64,000 nt of DNA from assembly GCF_002838065.1 (NCBI RefSeq), contig NZ_PIZU01000002.1, forward strand, positions 186,001 through 250,000, read 5' to 3'. The notes under the pieces were generated by a model, which saw only the letters and a list, made by a program, of their open reading frames with translations, did no database searches and was not told the DNA's origin. Below are positions 23,990-33,344 of this stretch, piece after piece. The stretch is from Mycobacterium hubeiense. Lineage in GTDB: Bacteria > Actinomycetota > Actinomycetes > Mycobacteriales > Mycobacteriaceae. Both the position numbers and the translations under genes were made by a program. How positions within the stretch are numbered: position 1 is the first letter of the stretch; every line of letters starts with the position of its first letter.

Positions 23990-25324
23990 ATGCTCGAACT
24001 CGACGACATTCAGCACATCCTGCTGACTCGAACGCCCGCAATCACAGGACGTTATGAGTTCCTGACGTTCGACACGGCAGCCGGCGGCCGGGCGTGGCTG
24101 TCGGAGCTGATCGAACGCGTGCAGTCGGCTGCCGATGCGCACGAAACGATGGATGCCGCCACCCGGTGGATCACGTTGGCGTTCACCTGGAATGGGCTGC
24201 GCGCACTGGGCGTGTCCGAGGACTCGCTGGCCACCTTCCCCGCTGAGTTCCGCGAAGGGATGGCCGCACGTGCGGACATCCTCGGCGACACCGGCGCGAA
24301 TCACCCCGACAACTGGGTCGGCGGCCTGGCCGACGACAATCTGCACGCCATCGCGATCCTTTTCGCGCGCGACGATGAGCAGTGCCGGCGGTCCATCGAC
24401 GAGCACGACAAGCTGCTCGCGCGGACCGATGGAGTTTGCAGTCTGTCCTATCTGGATCTGAACGCGACGCCTCCGTTCAACTACGCCCACGACCACTTCG
24501 GCTTCCGGGATCGGTTGTCGCAGCCAGTGATCAAGTACTCCGGCGAGGAGCCGACACCTGGCTCAGGCGCGCCATTGGAGCCTGGCGAGTTCATCCTGGG
24601 CTATCCCGACGAAGACGGGCCGGTGGCCAATCTCCCGCAGCCCGAGATACTTTCGCGCAACGGCAGCTACATGGCCTACCGGCGACTGCAGGAGCACGTC
24701 GCACTGTTCCGAGACTATCTGCACCAGCACGCGGCCACGCCCGACGAACAGGAGCTTCTCGCAGCTAAGTTCATGGGCCGCTGGCGTAGCGGTGCCCCGC
24801 TGGTCCTGGCACCCGACAACGACGACCCCGAACTGGGCGCCGACCCGATGCGTAACAACGACTTCAACTACAAGGAGATGGACCCGCTGGGCTATGCGTG
24901 TCCGCTGGGATCACATGCCCGTCGGCTGAACCCGCGCGACACCGCGCACAACATGAATCGCCGCCGGATGATCCGGCGTGGTGCCACCTACGGCGCCGCC
25001 CTCCCGGAAGGCGCGCCCGACGACCGCGTCGACCGCGGTATCGCCGCGTTCATCATCTGCGCCAGCCTGGTGCGCCAGTTCGAGTTCGCGCAGAACGTGT
25101 GGATCAACGACAAGACGTTCCATGAGCTGGTCAACGAACGCGACCCGATCTGCGGCACCCAGGACGGCACGCTGGAATACAAGATTCCGAAGCGGCCGAT
25201 CCGGAAAGTCCTCAAGGGACTACCGGCCTTCACCACCCTGACGGGCGGCGCCTACTTCTTCCTGCCCGGTATCACCGCGCTGCGCTACCTGGCAACGCTC
25301 AGCGAGAAACAGGACACACCATGA
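23990..25324 (+). CDS. DyP-type haem peroxidase
   Basis: A 444-residue protein of the large DyP class. The distal motif is GFRDR with Asp174, where most family members have GxxDG; here the last Gly is Arg. The proximal haem ligand is His309 in CPLGSHARRLNPRD. It ends with FFLPGITALRYLA. No Tat or Sec signal is visible, so it is probably cytoplasmic. DyP enzymes oxidise dyes and other bulky donors with H2O2. The stop overlaps the next gene as ATGA, so the three genes from 23420 to 26327 are coupled. Confidence 0.85.
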   Translation: MLELDDIQHILLTRTPAITGRYEFLTFDTAAGGRAWLSELIERVQSAADAHETMDAATRWITLAFTWNGLRALGVSEDSLATFPAEFREGMAARADILGDTGANHPDNWVGGLADDNLHAIAILFARDDEQCRRSIDEHDKLLARTDGVCSLSYLDLNATPPFNYAHDHFGFRDRLSQPVIKYSGEEPTPGSGAPLEPGEFILGYPDEDGPVANLPQPEILSRNGSYMAYRRLQEHVALFRDYLHQHAATPDEQELLAAKFMGRWRSGAPLVLAPDNDDPELGADPMRNNDFNYKEMDPLGYACPLGSHARRLNPRDTAHNMNRRRMIRRGATYGAALPEGAPDDRVDRGIAAFIICASLVRQFEFAQNVWINDKTFHELVNERDPICGTQDGTLEYKIPKRPIRKVLKGLPAFTTLTGGAYFFLPGITALRYLATLSEKQDTP

Positions 25325-26327
25325 GCACAGCGCGCACCTATAACCAGAACCACGTTGACAGAACGCACGACGGGCGACGGCGGATCAGCATCTATTGGAC
25401 CTGGAGTTATCCCTGGGAGGCTCAACGCGATCCCACTGAGATGTACAACCGCTACTCCACGATGACCGAAGTTCGAAATGCGTTGTGGCCGAACTACGAA
25501 ACGCCAGAGTACGACGCGGCACATTTCCTGCAAGGAATCGCGGGGACACTCGAGCTGTTCCACCGATCAACGCTGGCGTTTCAGGAGCTGGCCGAAGCGG
25601 CCACCGGGCATCCGGTCGCGGTCTTCCAGCGCATAGATCAGGCGGGCTAGAACTGCCGATTGACGAAAGGATCCTGGCCGACGCCGACACGCTGATGGTC
25701 TTCGGACTCGACCACACTCTGTCCGAGCAAAAAGCCGCACCCGAAGAGATCGCCGCGATCAAAGAGTGGCTGCGCCGGGAAGGCACCTGCCTGCTCCTGG
25801 CGCCCCATCACGACGTCGGGTTCACCGACGATTTCGGACAGCGTCAGGTCGAGTACCAGCATCACGGTGACCCGCTGGTGCCCCGCCAGCAACGCTTCGG
25901 TCAGTACACCCGCTCGCTGATGAAAGCGCTCGATGTCCCCGTCCACAACAAGTGGGGTCTGCGCCCCGCGATCGTCGACGGCGCCGAGGAAATCGTGCCG
26001 CTTACCGCTTTTCGGGAGCTCGACGCACCGCGGCTGCTGGACGACGTCACCACGTTTAACTTCCATCCGCATCTGCCGCACTACGAGCTCACCGTGCCGG
26101 AGGGCAACGACCTTCACGTCCTCGGACGCCAGCGGGTCGACCCGAACAGGCCGCACCCCTTCACCGAGGCCGGCAATACCGAGTTCAACGCGCTGATCTG
26201 GATGCCACCGACCGGTGCGCGCGCCGGCGACATCGTGCTCGTCGACTCCACCAACTTCACCACGCTGTTCGGCGGCACCGACAGCCTCCAGAATCTTTGG
26301 CGCAACCTCGCGACGATGCGCAGCTGA
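25321..26327 (+). pseudogene. DyP-associated GATase1-like protein, interrupted by a frameshift
   Basis: The first frame gives 109 residues (SIYWTWSYPWEAQRDPTEM to VFQRIDQAG) and stops at 25650. A second frame continues at once as LPIDERILADADTLMVFGLD, through CLLLAPHHDVGF, to IVLVDSTNFTTLFGG and NLATMRS. Together they make a protein of about 335 residues with a class-I glutamine-amidotransferase-like (ThuA-like) alpha/beta look. The shift falls at GGCGGGCTAG (25641-25650); one extra C would restore the frame. It may be a recent mutation or a sequencing error. The function is unknown, but operon linkage to the peroxidase is tight. Confidence 0.6.
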
Positions 26328-26680
26328 AGCCTACTCCTTCATCTCCAGCACTGGCGTCGGCCGCTTCAGCCAGACGGCCACTTCGAGTTCGGGCTCGCGG
26401 TGCCGCTTCGAGGACTCTCGACGACGTGTTAACAGTCTGAAAATTCCACGATTCGGCACCGTGACAGCCCGCCACACGGACCCGGCAAGGGCCGGCAATC
26501 GGACGCAAATCCCCAGCTAGACAGCAGAATTGCGACGGCCATCACACCTCTCAGATGACCGCCGTGTTAACGCAAACGCACGGCCCCGCCACAACGTGTG
26601 TGCGCTTATTTGGACGCCCGCTTCGGCGCTCTTACATTCGGTTCACCAGCCCAAGCGATTCCAGCCTGAAAGGGGGCGGC
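26328..26680. other. Intergenic region upstream of narGHJI
   Basis: 353 bp between the DyP cassette and narG. The first 130 bp overlap the candidate small ORF. The rest should hold the nar promoter. A short dyad CACA-ACG-TGTG lies at 26590-26600, about 80 bp before the narG start. I see no convincing FNR or NarL box and no terminator with a strong stem. Confidence 0.5.
26331..26459 (-). CDS. Candidate 42-residue small protein
   Basis: A minus-strand frame from GTG 26459 encodes a basic first half (RGIFRLLTRRRESSKRH) and a regular second half (EPELEVAVWLKRPTPVLEMKE), ending TAG. The composition looks protein-like rather than random, but the ribosome-binding site is poor and I know no homologue. 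It is convergent with the DyP cassette. It could also be the end of a decayed gene. Confidence 0.3.
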   Translation of the reverse strand: MPNRGIFRLLTRRRESSKRHREPELEVAVWLKRPTPVLEMKE

Positions 26681-29600
26681 GTGGTCGATATGCACACCAA
26701 CGGTCAGGCGGCCGGCGATGCCCTCCTGCGGCTGGGCAAGTACTTTCACCGCGGCGAGATCTCCGCCGACCAGCGCACGCTGCACAAGGTCGGCGGCCGC
26801 TCCGCCGACGACTTCTACCGCGACCGCTGGGCCCACGACAAGGTCGTCCGCTCCACCCACGGCGTCAACTGCACCGGATCGTGCTCCTGGAAGATCTACG
26901 TCAAGGACGGCGTGATCACCTGGGAGTCCCAGCAGACCGACTACCCCTCCGTCGGCGCTGACAAGCCCGAGTACGAGCCACGCGGCTGCCCTCGCGGCGC
27001 CTCCTTCTCCTGGTACACGTATTCCCCTGCGCGCGTGCGCTATCCGTATGTGCGCGGCGTGCTGCTCGAGTACTACCGCGAAGCCAAGGAACGGCTCAAG
27101 GATCCGGTGCTCGCGTGGGCCGACATCGTCGAGGATCCGGTAAAGGCCAAGCGTTACAAGGAGGCTCGCGGCAAGGGCGGCTTCGTGCGCGCCGAATGGT
27201 GGGAGGCCGCCGAGATCGCCGCCGCCGCGCACGTGCACACCATCAAGAAGTACGGGCCCGACCGGGTCGCCGGCTTCTCCCCTATCCCGGCCATGTCGAT
27301 GGTCAGCCATGCCGTCGGCGCCCGGTTCATCTCGCTGATCGGCGGCTCGATGCTGTCGTTCTACGACTGGTACGCCGACCTGCCCGTCGCCTCGCCCCAG
27401 GTGTTCGGCGACCAGACCGACGTGCCCGAATCCGCCGACTGGTTCGACGCGGGCTACCTCATCATGTGGGGCTCCAACGTCCCCGTCACTCGCACGCCCG
27501 ACGCGCACTACATGACCGCGGCCCGCTACCGCGGTCAGAAGGTCGTCGTCGTCTCCCCCGCCTACGCCGACAACACCAAGTTCGCCGACGAGTGGCTGCC
27601 CGCGCGGCCGGGAACCGATGCGGCCCTGGCGATGTCGATGGGCCACGTCATCCTGAAAGAGTTCTTCGTCGACCGGCAGACGCCGTATTTCACCGAGTAC
27701 ATCAAGAAGTACACCGACCTGCCATTCCTGGTGACGATCACCGACAAGGGCACGCCCGGAAAGTTCCTCACCGCAGCCGATCTCGGCGACACCTCCGAAG
27801 GTGCCGAGTCGAAAACCGTGCTGCTCGACGCCGACGGCAATCCGGTGGTTCCGAACGGCTCACTGGGACACCGGTTCACCGCTTCCGGCGAGGGCCACTG
27901 GAACCTCGACCTGCAGGGCGTGGACCCACTGCTCACGCTGTACGGATCGGAAACGGCGACGGTGCAGCTGCCGCGGTTCGACAGTGACAAGCCCGGCATC
28001 GTTGAGCGCGGCGTGCCGACGAGGACCATTGCCGGCCATCGTGTTACGACGGTGTTCGATCTTCTGCTCGCCCAGTACGGCGTCGGACGCGACGGTCTGC
28101 CCGGCACCTGGCCGGCGGGATACGACGACGCCTCACAGCCCTACGCCCCCGCCTGGCAGGAGGCCATCACCGGCGTGCCCGCGAAGGCCGCCGAGCGGAT
28201 CGCCCGCGAGTTCGCCGACAACGCCGAGCGGTCGAAAGGCCGGTCGATGATCCTTATGGGCGCCGGCACCAACCACTGGTTCCACTCCGACCAGATCTAC
28301 CGCTCATTCCTCACGCTGGTCATGCTCACCGGCTGTCAGGGCGTCAACGGCGGCGGCTGGGCCCACTACGTCGGCCAGGAGAAGTGTCGGCCCGTGACAG
28401 GCTGGGCCACACTGGCTTTCGGCCTGGACTGGCAGCGCCCACCGCGGCAGATGCAGGGCACCGTGTTCTGGTATCTGGCCACCGACCAGTGGCGCTACGA
28501 CCCGTTCACCTCCGAGGTGATGGCCTCCCCGCTGGCCGATGGCCGGTTCGCGGGCCGCACCGCCGCGGACAATATCGCGCTGGCCAGCCGGCTGGGCTGG
28601 ATGCCGAGCTACCCCACGTTCAACCGCAATCCGCTCGATCTGGCCGACGAGGCGCGCCGCCTCGGCAAGGACCCGTCGGAGCACGTGGTCGACGGTTTGA
28701 AGTCGGGCCACCTGCAGTTCGCCTGCGAGGATCCCGATGCGCCGGAGAACTTCCCTCGCTGCCTGACGGTGTGGCGGTCGAACCTGCTGGGCTCGTCGGC
28801 CAAGGGCAACGAGTACTTCCTCAAGCACCTGCTGGGCACAGACTCCGCCGTGGCCGCCCGCGACGAGGACGGTGTGCGGCCGCAGGAGGTGCGCTGGCGC
28901 GACGAGGCCCCGATCGGCAAGCTGGATCTGTTGTTGTCCTTGGACTTCCGCAGCACGTCCACCACACTGTTCTCCGACATCGTGCTGCCCGCGGCCACCT
29001 GGTACGAGAAGCACGACCTGTCCAGCACCGACATGCACCCGTTCGTGCACGCGTTCTCGCCGGCGATCTCGCCGCCGTGGGAGACCAAGACCGACTTCGA
29101 GGCGTTCCACCGCATCGCCCGCGGGTTCTCCTGGCTGGCCGAGAAGCACCTCGGCAAGCGCAAGGACATCGTGGCCATGCCGCTGCAGCACGACAGCGCC
29201 GACGCGTTGGCCCAGCCGCACGGCCGGGTGCTGGACTGGAAAGCCGGTGAGTGCGAACCGATTCCGGGCAAGACCATGCCCCGTCTGGTCGAGGTCGACC
29301 GCGACTACCCCGCGGTCGCGGAGAAGATGGCCGCGCTGGGCCCGATGGTGGAAACGGTCGGGCTCACCACGAAGGGTGTGACCACGCACCCCGAGGCCGA
29401 GGTCGAGTACCTGCGCGCCACCAACGGCGCGGTGGTCAGCGGGGTGGCCGCCGGACGGCCGGCACTGGCGAAGGACACCCACGCCGCCGAAGCCATCCTG
29501 GCGCTGTCGGGCACCACCAACGGGCGGCTGGCCGTGGAAGGCTTCGAGGCGCTGGAGCGACGCACCGGCATCGAACTGGCCGACCTGGCCAAGGAGAGCG

Positions 29601-30331
29601 AGGGCAAGCGAATCACGTTCGCCGACACCCAATCACGCCCGGTCCCGGTCAACACGTCACCGGAGTGGTCCGGTTCGGAGACCGGCGGACGACGGTATTC
29701 GCCGTTCACAATCAACACCGAACGGCTCAAGCCGTGGCACACGCTGACCGGCCGCCAGCACTTCTATCTCGACCATGACTGGATGAGCGAGCTCGGTGAG
29801 CAGCTGCCGATCTTCCGCCCGCCCCTGGACATGACCGCGCTGTTCAACGAACCCAAAGTCGGTGATACCGCCGGCGGCATCACCGTGCGCTACCTGACGC
29901 CACACTCGAAGTGGTCGATCCACTCCGCCTACCAGGACAACCTGCACATGCTCACGCTTTCCCGTGGCGGACAGTGCATCTGGATGTCGGACGTCGACGC
30001 GGCGAAGATCGGCGTCAAGGACAACGACTGGATCGAGTGCACCAACCGCAACGGCGTGGTGAACGCCCGCGCGATCGTCAGCCACCGCATGCCCGAGGGG
30101 CTGGTGTTCATGTACCACGCGCAGGACAAGGCCGTCGACGTGCCGCGCACCGAGAAGAACGGCAAACGCGGCGGCATCCACAATGCGCTGACCCGCATCA
30201 TGATCAAGCCCACCCACCTGATCGGCGGCTACGCGCAGCAGTCGTTCGCGCTGAACTACCACGGCCCCACCGGAAATCAGCGTGACGAGGTCACCACGAT
30301 TCGCCGGCGGTCCCAGGAGGTCACTTACTGA
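26681..30331 (+). CDS. narG: Respiratory nitrate reductase alpha subunit NarG
   Basis: A 1216-residue molybdopterin enzyme that reduces nitrate to nitrite at the inner face of the membrane. The N-terminal FS0 site shows the His and Cys ligands (HGVNCTGSCSWKIYVKDG), and GSNVPVTRTPDAH and the pterin-binding segments follow. Length and sequence match mycobacterial NarG closely. There is no Tat signal. The GTG at 26681 sits 4-5 bp after AAGGGGG, which is a better site than for the ATG at 26690. The TGA overlaps the narH ATG. The operon order GHJI is complete. Confidence 0.95.
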   Translation: MVDMHTNGQAAGDALLRLGKYFHRGEISADQRTLHKVGGRSADDFYRDRWAHDKVVRSTHGVNCTGSCSWKIYVKDGVITWESQQTDYPSVGADKPEYEPRGCPRGASFSWYTYSPARVRYPYVRGVLLEYYREAKERLKDPVLAWADIVEDPVKAKRYKEARGKGGFVRAEWWEAAEIAAAAHVHTIKKYGPDRVAGFSPIPAMSMVSHAVGARFISLIGGSMLSFYDWYADLPVASPQVFGDQTDVPESADWFDAGYLIMWGSNVPVTRTPDAHYMTAARYRGQKVVVVSPAYADNTKFADEWLPARPGTDAALAMSMGHVILKEFFVDRQTPYFTEYIKKYTDLPFLVTITDKGTPGKFLTAADLGDTSEGAESKTVLLDADGNPVVPNGSLGHRFTASGEGHWNLDLQGVDPLLTLYGSETATVQLPRFDSDKPGIVERGVPTRTIAGHRVTTVFDLLLAQYGVGRDGLPGTWPAGYDDASQPYAPAWQEAITGVPAKAAERIAREFADNAERSKGRSMILMGAGTNHWFHSDQIYRSFLTLVMLTGCQGVNGGGWAHYVGQEKCRPVTGWATLAFGLDWQRPPRQMQGTVFWYLATDQWRYDPFTSEVMASPLADGRFAGRTAADNIALASRLGWMPSYPTFNRNPLDLADEARRLGKDPSEHVVDGLKSGHLQFACEDPDAPENFPRCLTVWRSNLLGSSAKGNEYFLKHLLGTDSAVAARDEDGVRPQEVRWRDEAPIGKLDLLLSLDFRSTSTTLFSDIVLPAATWYEKHDLSSTDMHPFVHAFSPAISPPWETKTDFEAFHRIARGFSWLAEKHLGKRKDIVAMPLQHDSADALAQPHGRVLDWKAGECEPIPGKTMPRLVEVDRDYPAVAEKMAALGPMVETVGLTTKGVTTHPEAEVEYLRATNGAVVSGVAAGRPALAKDTHAAEAILALSGTTNGRLAVEGFEALERRTGIELADLAKESEGKRITFADTQSRPVPVNTSPEWSGSETGGRRYSPFTINTERLKPWHTLTGRQHFYLDHDWMSELGEQLPIFRPPLDMTALFNEPKVGDTAGGITVRYLTPHSKWSIHSAYQDNLHMLTLSRGGQCIWMSDVDAAKIGVKDNDWIECTNRNGVVNARAIVSHRMPEGLVFMYHAQDKAVDVPRTEKNGKRGGIHNALTRIMIKPTHLIGGYAQQSFALNYHGPTGNQRDEVTTIRRRSQEVTY

Positions 30332-31926
30332 TGCGCGTCATGGCACAACTCGCGATGGTGATGAACCTCGACAAGTGCATCGGCTGCCACACCTGCAGCG
30401 TCACCTGCAAGCAGGCATGGACCAACCGCGGCGGCGTCGAGTACGTCTGGTTCAACAACGTGGAAACCCGTCCGGGACAAGGTTATCCGCGGCAGTACCA
30501 GGATCAGGAGCGCTGGAAGGGCGGCTGGACGCTGAACAAGCGCGGCAAGCTCACGCTGAAGTCGGGCTCTCGGCTCAAGCGGCTCCTCAATATCTTCGCC
30601 AACCCCGACCTGCCCACGGTGTCGGACTATTACGACCCGTGGACCTACGACTACGACAACCTGCTGTCGTCCCCGGCGATGGACACCACCCCCGTCGCCC
30701 GACCCAAGTCACTGATCACCGGTAAAGACACCAAGGTGACCTGGGGCGCCAACTGGGACGACGACCTCGGCGGCGGACCCGAGCAGGTGGGCCAGGATCC
30801 GTTGCTGGCCAAGGTGTCCGACAAGGTGAAGCTCGAATTCGAGCAGACCTTCATGTTCTACCTGCCACGCATCTGCGAGCACTGCCTCAACCCGTCGTGT
30901 GCGGCGTCGTGCCCGTCGGGGGCCATCTACAAGCGCAGCGAGGACGGCATCGTCCTGGTCGACCAGGACAAGTGCCGCGGCTGGCGGCAATGCGTGACCG
31001 GCTGCCCGTACAAGAAGATCTACTTCAACCACAAGACCGGCAAGGCCGAGAAGTGCACATTCTGCTACCCGCGCGTCGAGGTCGGCATTCCCACGGTGTG
31101 CTCGGAAACCTGCGTGGGCCGGCTGCGCTACATCGGCGTGCTGCTCTACGACGCCGACGCGGTGCTCGAGGCCGCGTCGGTCAAGGACGACAAAGGCCTC
31201 TACCCCGCACAGTTGGGTGTCTTCCTGAACCCGCACGACCCGCGGGTGGTGGCCGAAGCTGAGCGGGCCGGCATCTCCTCCGAATGGATTGAGGCCGCGC
31301 AGAACTCGCCGGTGTACAGGCTGATCGTCGACTACCAGGTGGCGCTGCCACTGCACCCGGAATACCGCACCATGCCGATGGTGTGGTACGTGCCGCCGCT
31401 GTCACCCGTCGTCGACATCCTCAAGGAGACCGGGCACGACGGCGAGAATGCCAACAACCTGTTCGGCGCCATCGACGCGCTGCGCATCCCGGTCGAGTAC
31501 CTGGCCGAGCTGTTCACCGCCGGCGACGTCGGTCCCGTCCGCGCGTCGCTACAACGCCTCGCGGCGATGCGCTCCTACATGCGGGCCGCCAACTTCGGCG
31601 AGGAGTTCGACGAGAGCATCCCAGCGTCGGTGCGGCTCAGCGGTGAAGAGATCGAATCCATGTACCGGCTGCTCGCGGTCGCGAAGTACAACGACCGCTA
31701 TGTGATTCCCAGCGGTGCAGGCTCCGACGCGCATCGGCTCGACGCGCTGGCCACCGGCTGCAGCCTGGACACCGACGGTGGCCCCGGAATGACCGCATTC
31801 GATGCGATGGCCGACAAGTTCCACCTCACTGACACCAATCCCTCTGTCCCGAAGGACAATCCGAATCGGGTGAACCTGTTGAACTGGGACGGCAGGAGTT
31901 CCGACGGGCTGGTGCCGACGAAGTGA
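30331..31926 (+). CDS. narH: Respiratory nitrate reductase beta subunit NarH
   Basis: A 531-residue iron-sulfur protein that carries electrons from NarI to NarG. Four Cys clusters are visible: CIGCHTCSVTCKQ, CEHCLNPSCAASCP, CRGWRQCVTGCP, and a last cluster from KAEKCTFCYPR to CSETCVGR. The Trp in CRGWRQC replaces a Cys and marks the 3Fe-4S cluster, as in other NarH proteins. The start overlaps the narG stop (TGATG). Confidence 0.95.
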   Translation: MRVMAQLAMVMNLDKCIGCHTCSVTCKQAWTNRGGVEYVWFNNVETRPGQGYPRQYQDQERWKGGWTLNKRGKLTLKSGSRLKRLLNIFANPDLPTVSDYYDPWTYDYDNLLSSPAMDTTPVARPKSLITGKDTKVTWGANWDDDLGGGPEQVGQDPLLAKVSDKVKLEFEQTFMFYLPRICEHCLNPSCAASCPSGAIYKRSEDGIVLVDQDKCRGWRQCVTGCPYKKIYFNHKTGKAEKCTFCYPRVEVGIPTVCSETCVGRLRYIGVLLYDADAVLEAASVKDDKGLYPAQLGVFLNPHDPRVVAEAERAGISSEWIEAAQNSPVYRLIVDYQVALPLHPEYRTMPMVWYVPPLSPVVDILKETGHDGENANNLFGAIDALRIPVEYLAELFTAGDVGPVRASLQRLAAMRSYMRAANFGEEFDESIPASVRLSGEEIESMYRLLAVAKYNDRYVIPSGAGSDAHRLDALATGCSLDTDGGPGMTAFDAMADKFHLTDTNPSVPKDNPNRVNLLNWDGRSSDGLVPTK

Positions 31927-32594
31927 AGCTGCTTACACTGAGCCGACGACAGACGCCGTCGGCCGAACTGTCCGAACGCGACCAGCGACTGATCTGGCGT
32001 ATCGCCGCCCTCCTGCTCGACTACCCGACCGCCGAGACCATCGCGATGGCAGAGCAATTGCGGGACGCCACAGAGCAATTGCCGGATTCTGTGCGGACGG
32101 CGCTCCTGGACTTCCTGGCCGAGTTCGGCGACGCCGACCCGATGGAGCTGGCCACAGCCTACGTCGAGACGTTCGACATGCGCCGTCGCTCCAGCCTTCA
32201 CCTGACGTACTACGCCTACGGCGACACCCGCAAGCGCGGCATGGCACTGCTGCGGTTCAAGCACGCGTACCGTCAGGCCGGTATCGAGGTTGGGGATGCC
32301 GAGCTGCCCGATTATCTGCCGATGGTGCTGGAATTCGCCGCCACCGTCGACCAGGTGCAGGGTGAACGCCTGCTCGCCGAGCATGTGCCGGTGCTGGAGC
32401 TGTTACGACTATCGTTGCAGGACAGCGGATCCCGCTACGCCAATTTGCTCCAAGCCATCCTCGCGACGCTGCCGCCGATCTCCACGGCCGACCGGCGGCG
32501 GATCGCCGAGCTGGCCGCCGAAGGCCCGCCGGACGAGGATGTCGGGCTGGAGCCGTTCTCGATGGATCCGATGATGAGTGGAGGCCGTCGATGA
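31923..32594 (+). CDS. narJ: Nitrate reductase assembly chaperone NarJ
   Basis: A 223-residue all-helical TorD-like chaperone that holds apo-NarG for cofactor insertion and membrane docking. The family core is visible (YVETFDMRRRSSLHLTYYAY, GDTRKRGMALLRFKHAYR). The GTG start at 31923 forms a GTGA overlap with the narH stop, and its own stop overlaps narI as ATGA. Confidence 0.92.
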   Translation: MKLLTLSRRQTPSAELSERDQRLIWRIAALLLDYPTAETIAMAEQLRDATEQLPDSVRTALLDFLAEFGDADPMELATAYVETFDMRRRSSLHLTYYAYGDTRKRGMALLRFKHAYRQAGIEVGDAELPDYLPMVLEFAATVDQVQGERLLAEHVPVLELLRLSLQDSGSRYANLLQAILATLPPISTADRRRIAELAAEGPPDEDVGLEPFSMDPMMSGGRR

Positions 32595-33334
32595 CAACCA
32601 CCCTCTGGATGACCGCACCGTACATCGCCTTCACCTCGTTTGTGCTCGGTCATATCTGGCGCTACCGCAACGACCAATTCGGTTGGACCACACGGTCATC
32701 GCAGATCTATGAGAGCCGGCTACTGCGGATGGGCAGCCCGCTGTTCCACTTCGGGTTGCTCGGCGTCTTCGGCGGGCACGTCGTCGGCTTGATGATTCCC
32801 CAGACCTGGACGGCCGCGGTCGGCATCTCCGAGCACGTCTACCACCTGATGTCGGTCAGCATGGGTTCACTCGCCGGGCTCGCCGTCATCGCCGGCCTGG
32901 GCATCCTGCTCTACCGCCGGGTCAAGGTGCCCGCGGTACGCCAGGCCACCACCCGCAACGACAAACTGATGTACCTACTACTGGCCGGGGCGCTGTTGAC
33001 CGGGATGCTCAACACGCTGACCAACGTGTTCGACACCTACAACTACCGCGAGACGGTGTCGCCGTGGTTCCGCAACCTGTTCACTCTGCATCCGGCGCCG
33101 CACTTGATGGCCGAGGCGCCGTTCACCTTCCAGCTGCACGTGCTGGTGGTGCTCGCCCTCTTCGCGATCTGGCCGTACACCCGGCTGGTGCACATGTTCA
33201 GCGCGCCCGTCGGCTACCTGTTCCGCCCGTTCGTCGTGTACCGCAGCCGCGACCCGCAACGCGCCGGCAGCCACCGTTACGCCAAGGCGTGGGTAACTCC
33301 GGAGGCCCCACCCGCGCGCAGCCGCTGGGTGTAA
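32591..33334 (+). CDS. narI: Respiratory nitrate reductase gamma subunit NarI
   Basis: A 247-residue cytochrome-b membrane subunit with five hydrophobic helices. It oxidises menaquinol and passes electrons to NarH. The likely haem ligands are His in FHFGLLGVFGGHVVG and in the later helices (HLMAEAPFTFQLHVLVVLAL). The closing segment GYLFRPFVVYRSRDP is typical. It is the last gene of the operon; the SDR that follows starts 10 bp later and may be co-transcribed. Confidence 0.94.
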   Translation: MTTTLWMTAPYIAFTSFVLGHIWRYRNDQFGWTTRSSQIYESRLLRMGSPLFHFGLLGVFGGHVVGLMIPQTWTAAVGISEHVYHLMSVSMGSLAGLAVIAGLGILLYRRVKVPAVRQATTRNDKLMYLLLAGALLTGMLNTLTNVFDTYNYRETVSPWFRNLFTLHPAPHLMAEAPFTFQLHVLVVLALFAIWPYTRLVHMFSAPVGYLFRPFVVYRSRDPQRAGSHRYAKAWVTPEAPPARSRWV

Positions 33335-33344
33335 AGATTTGGGG

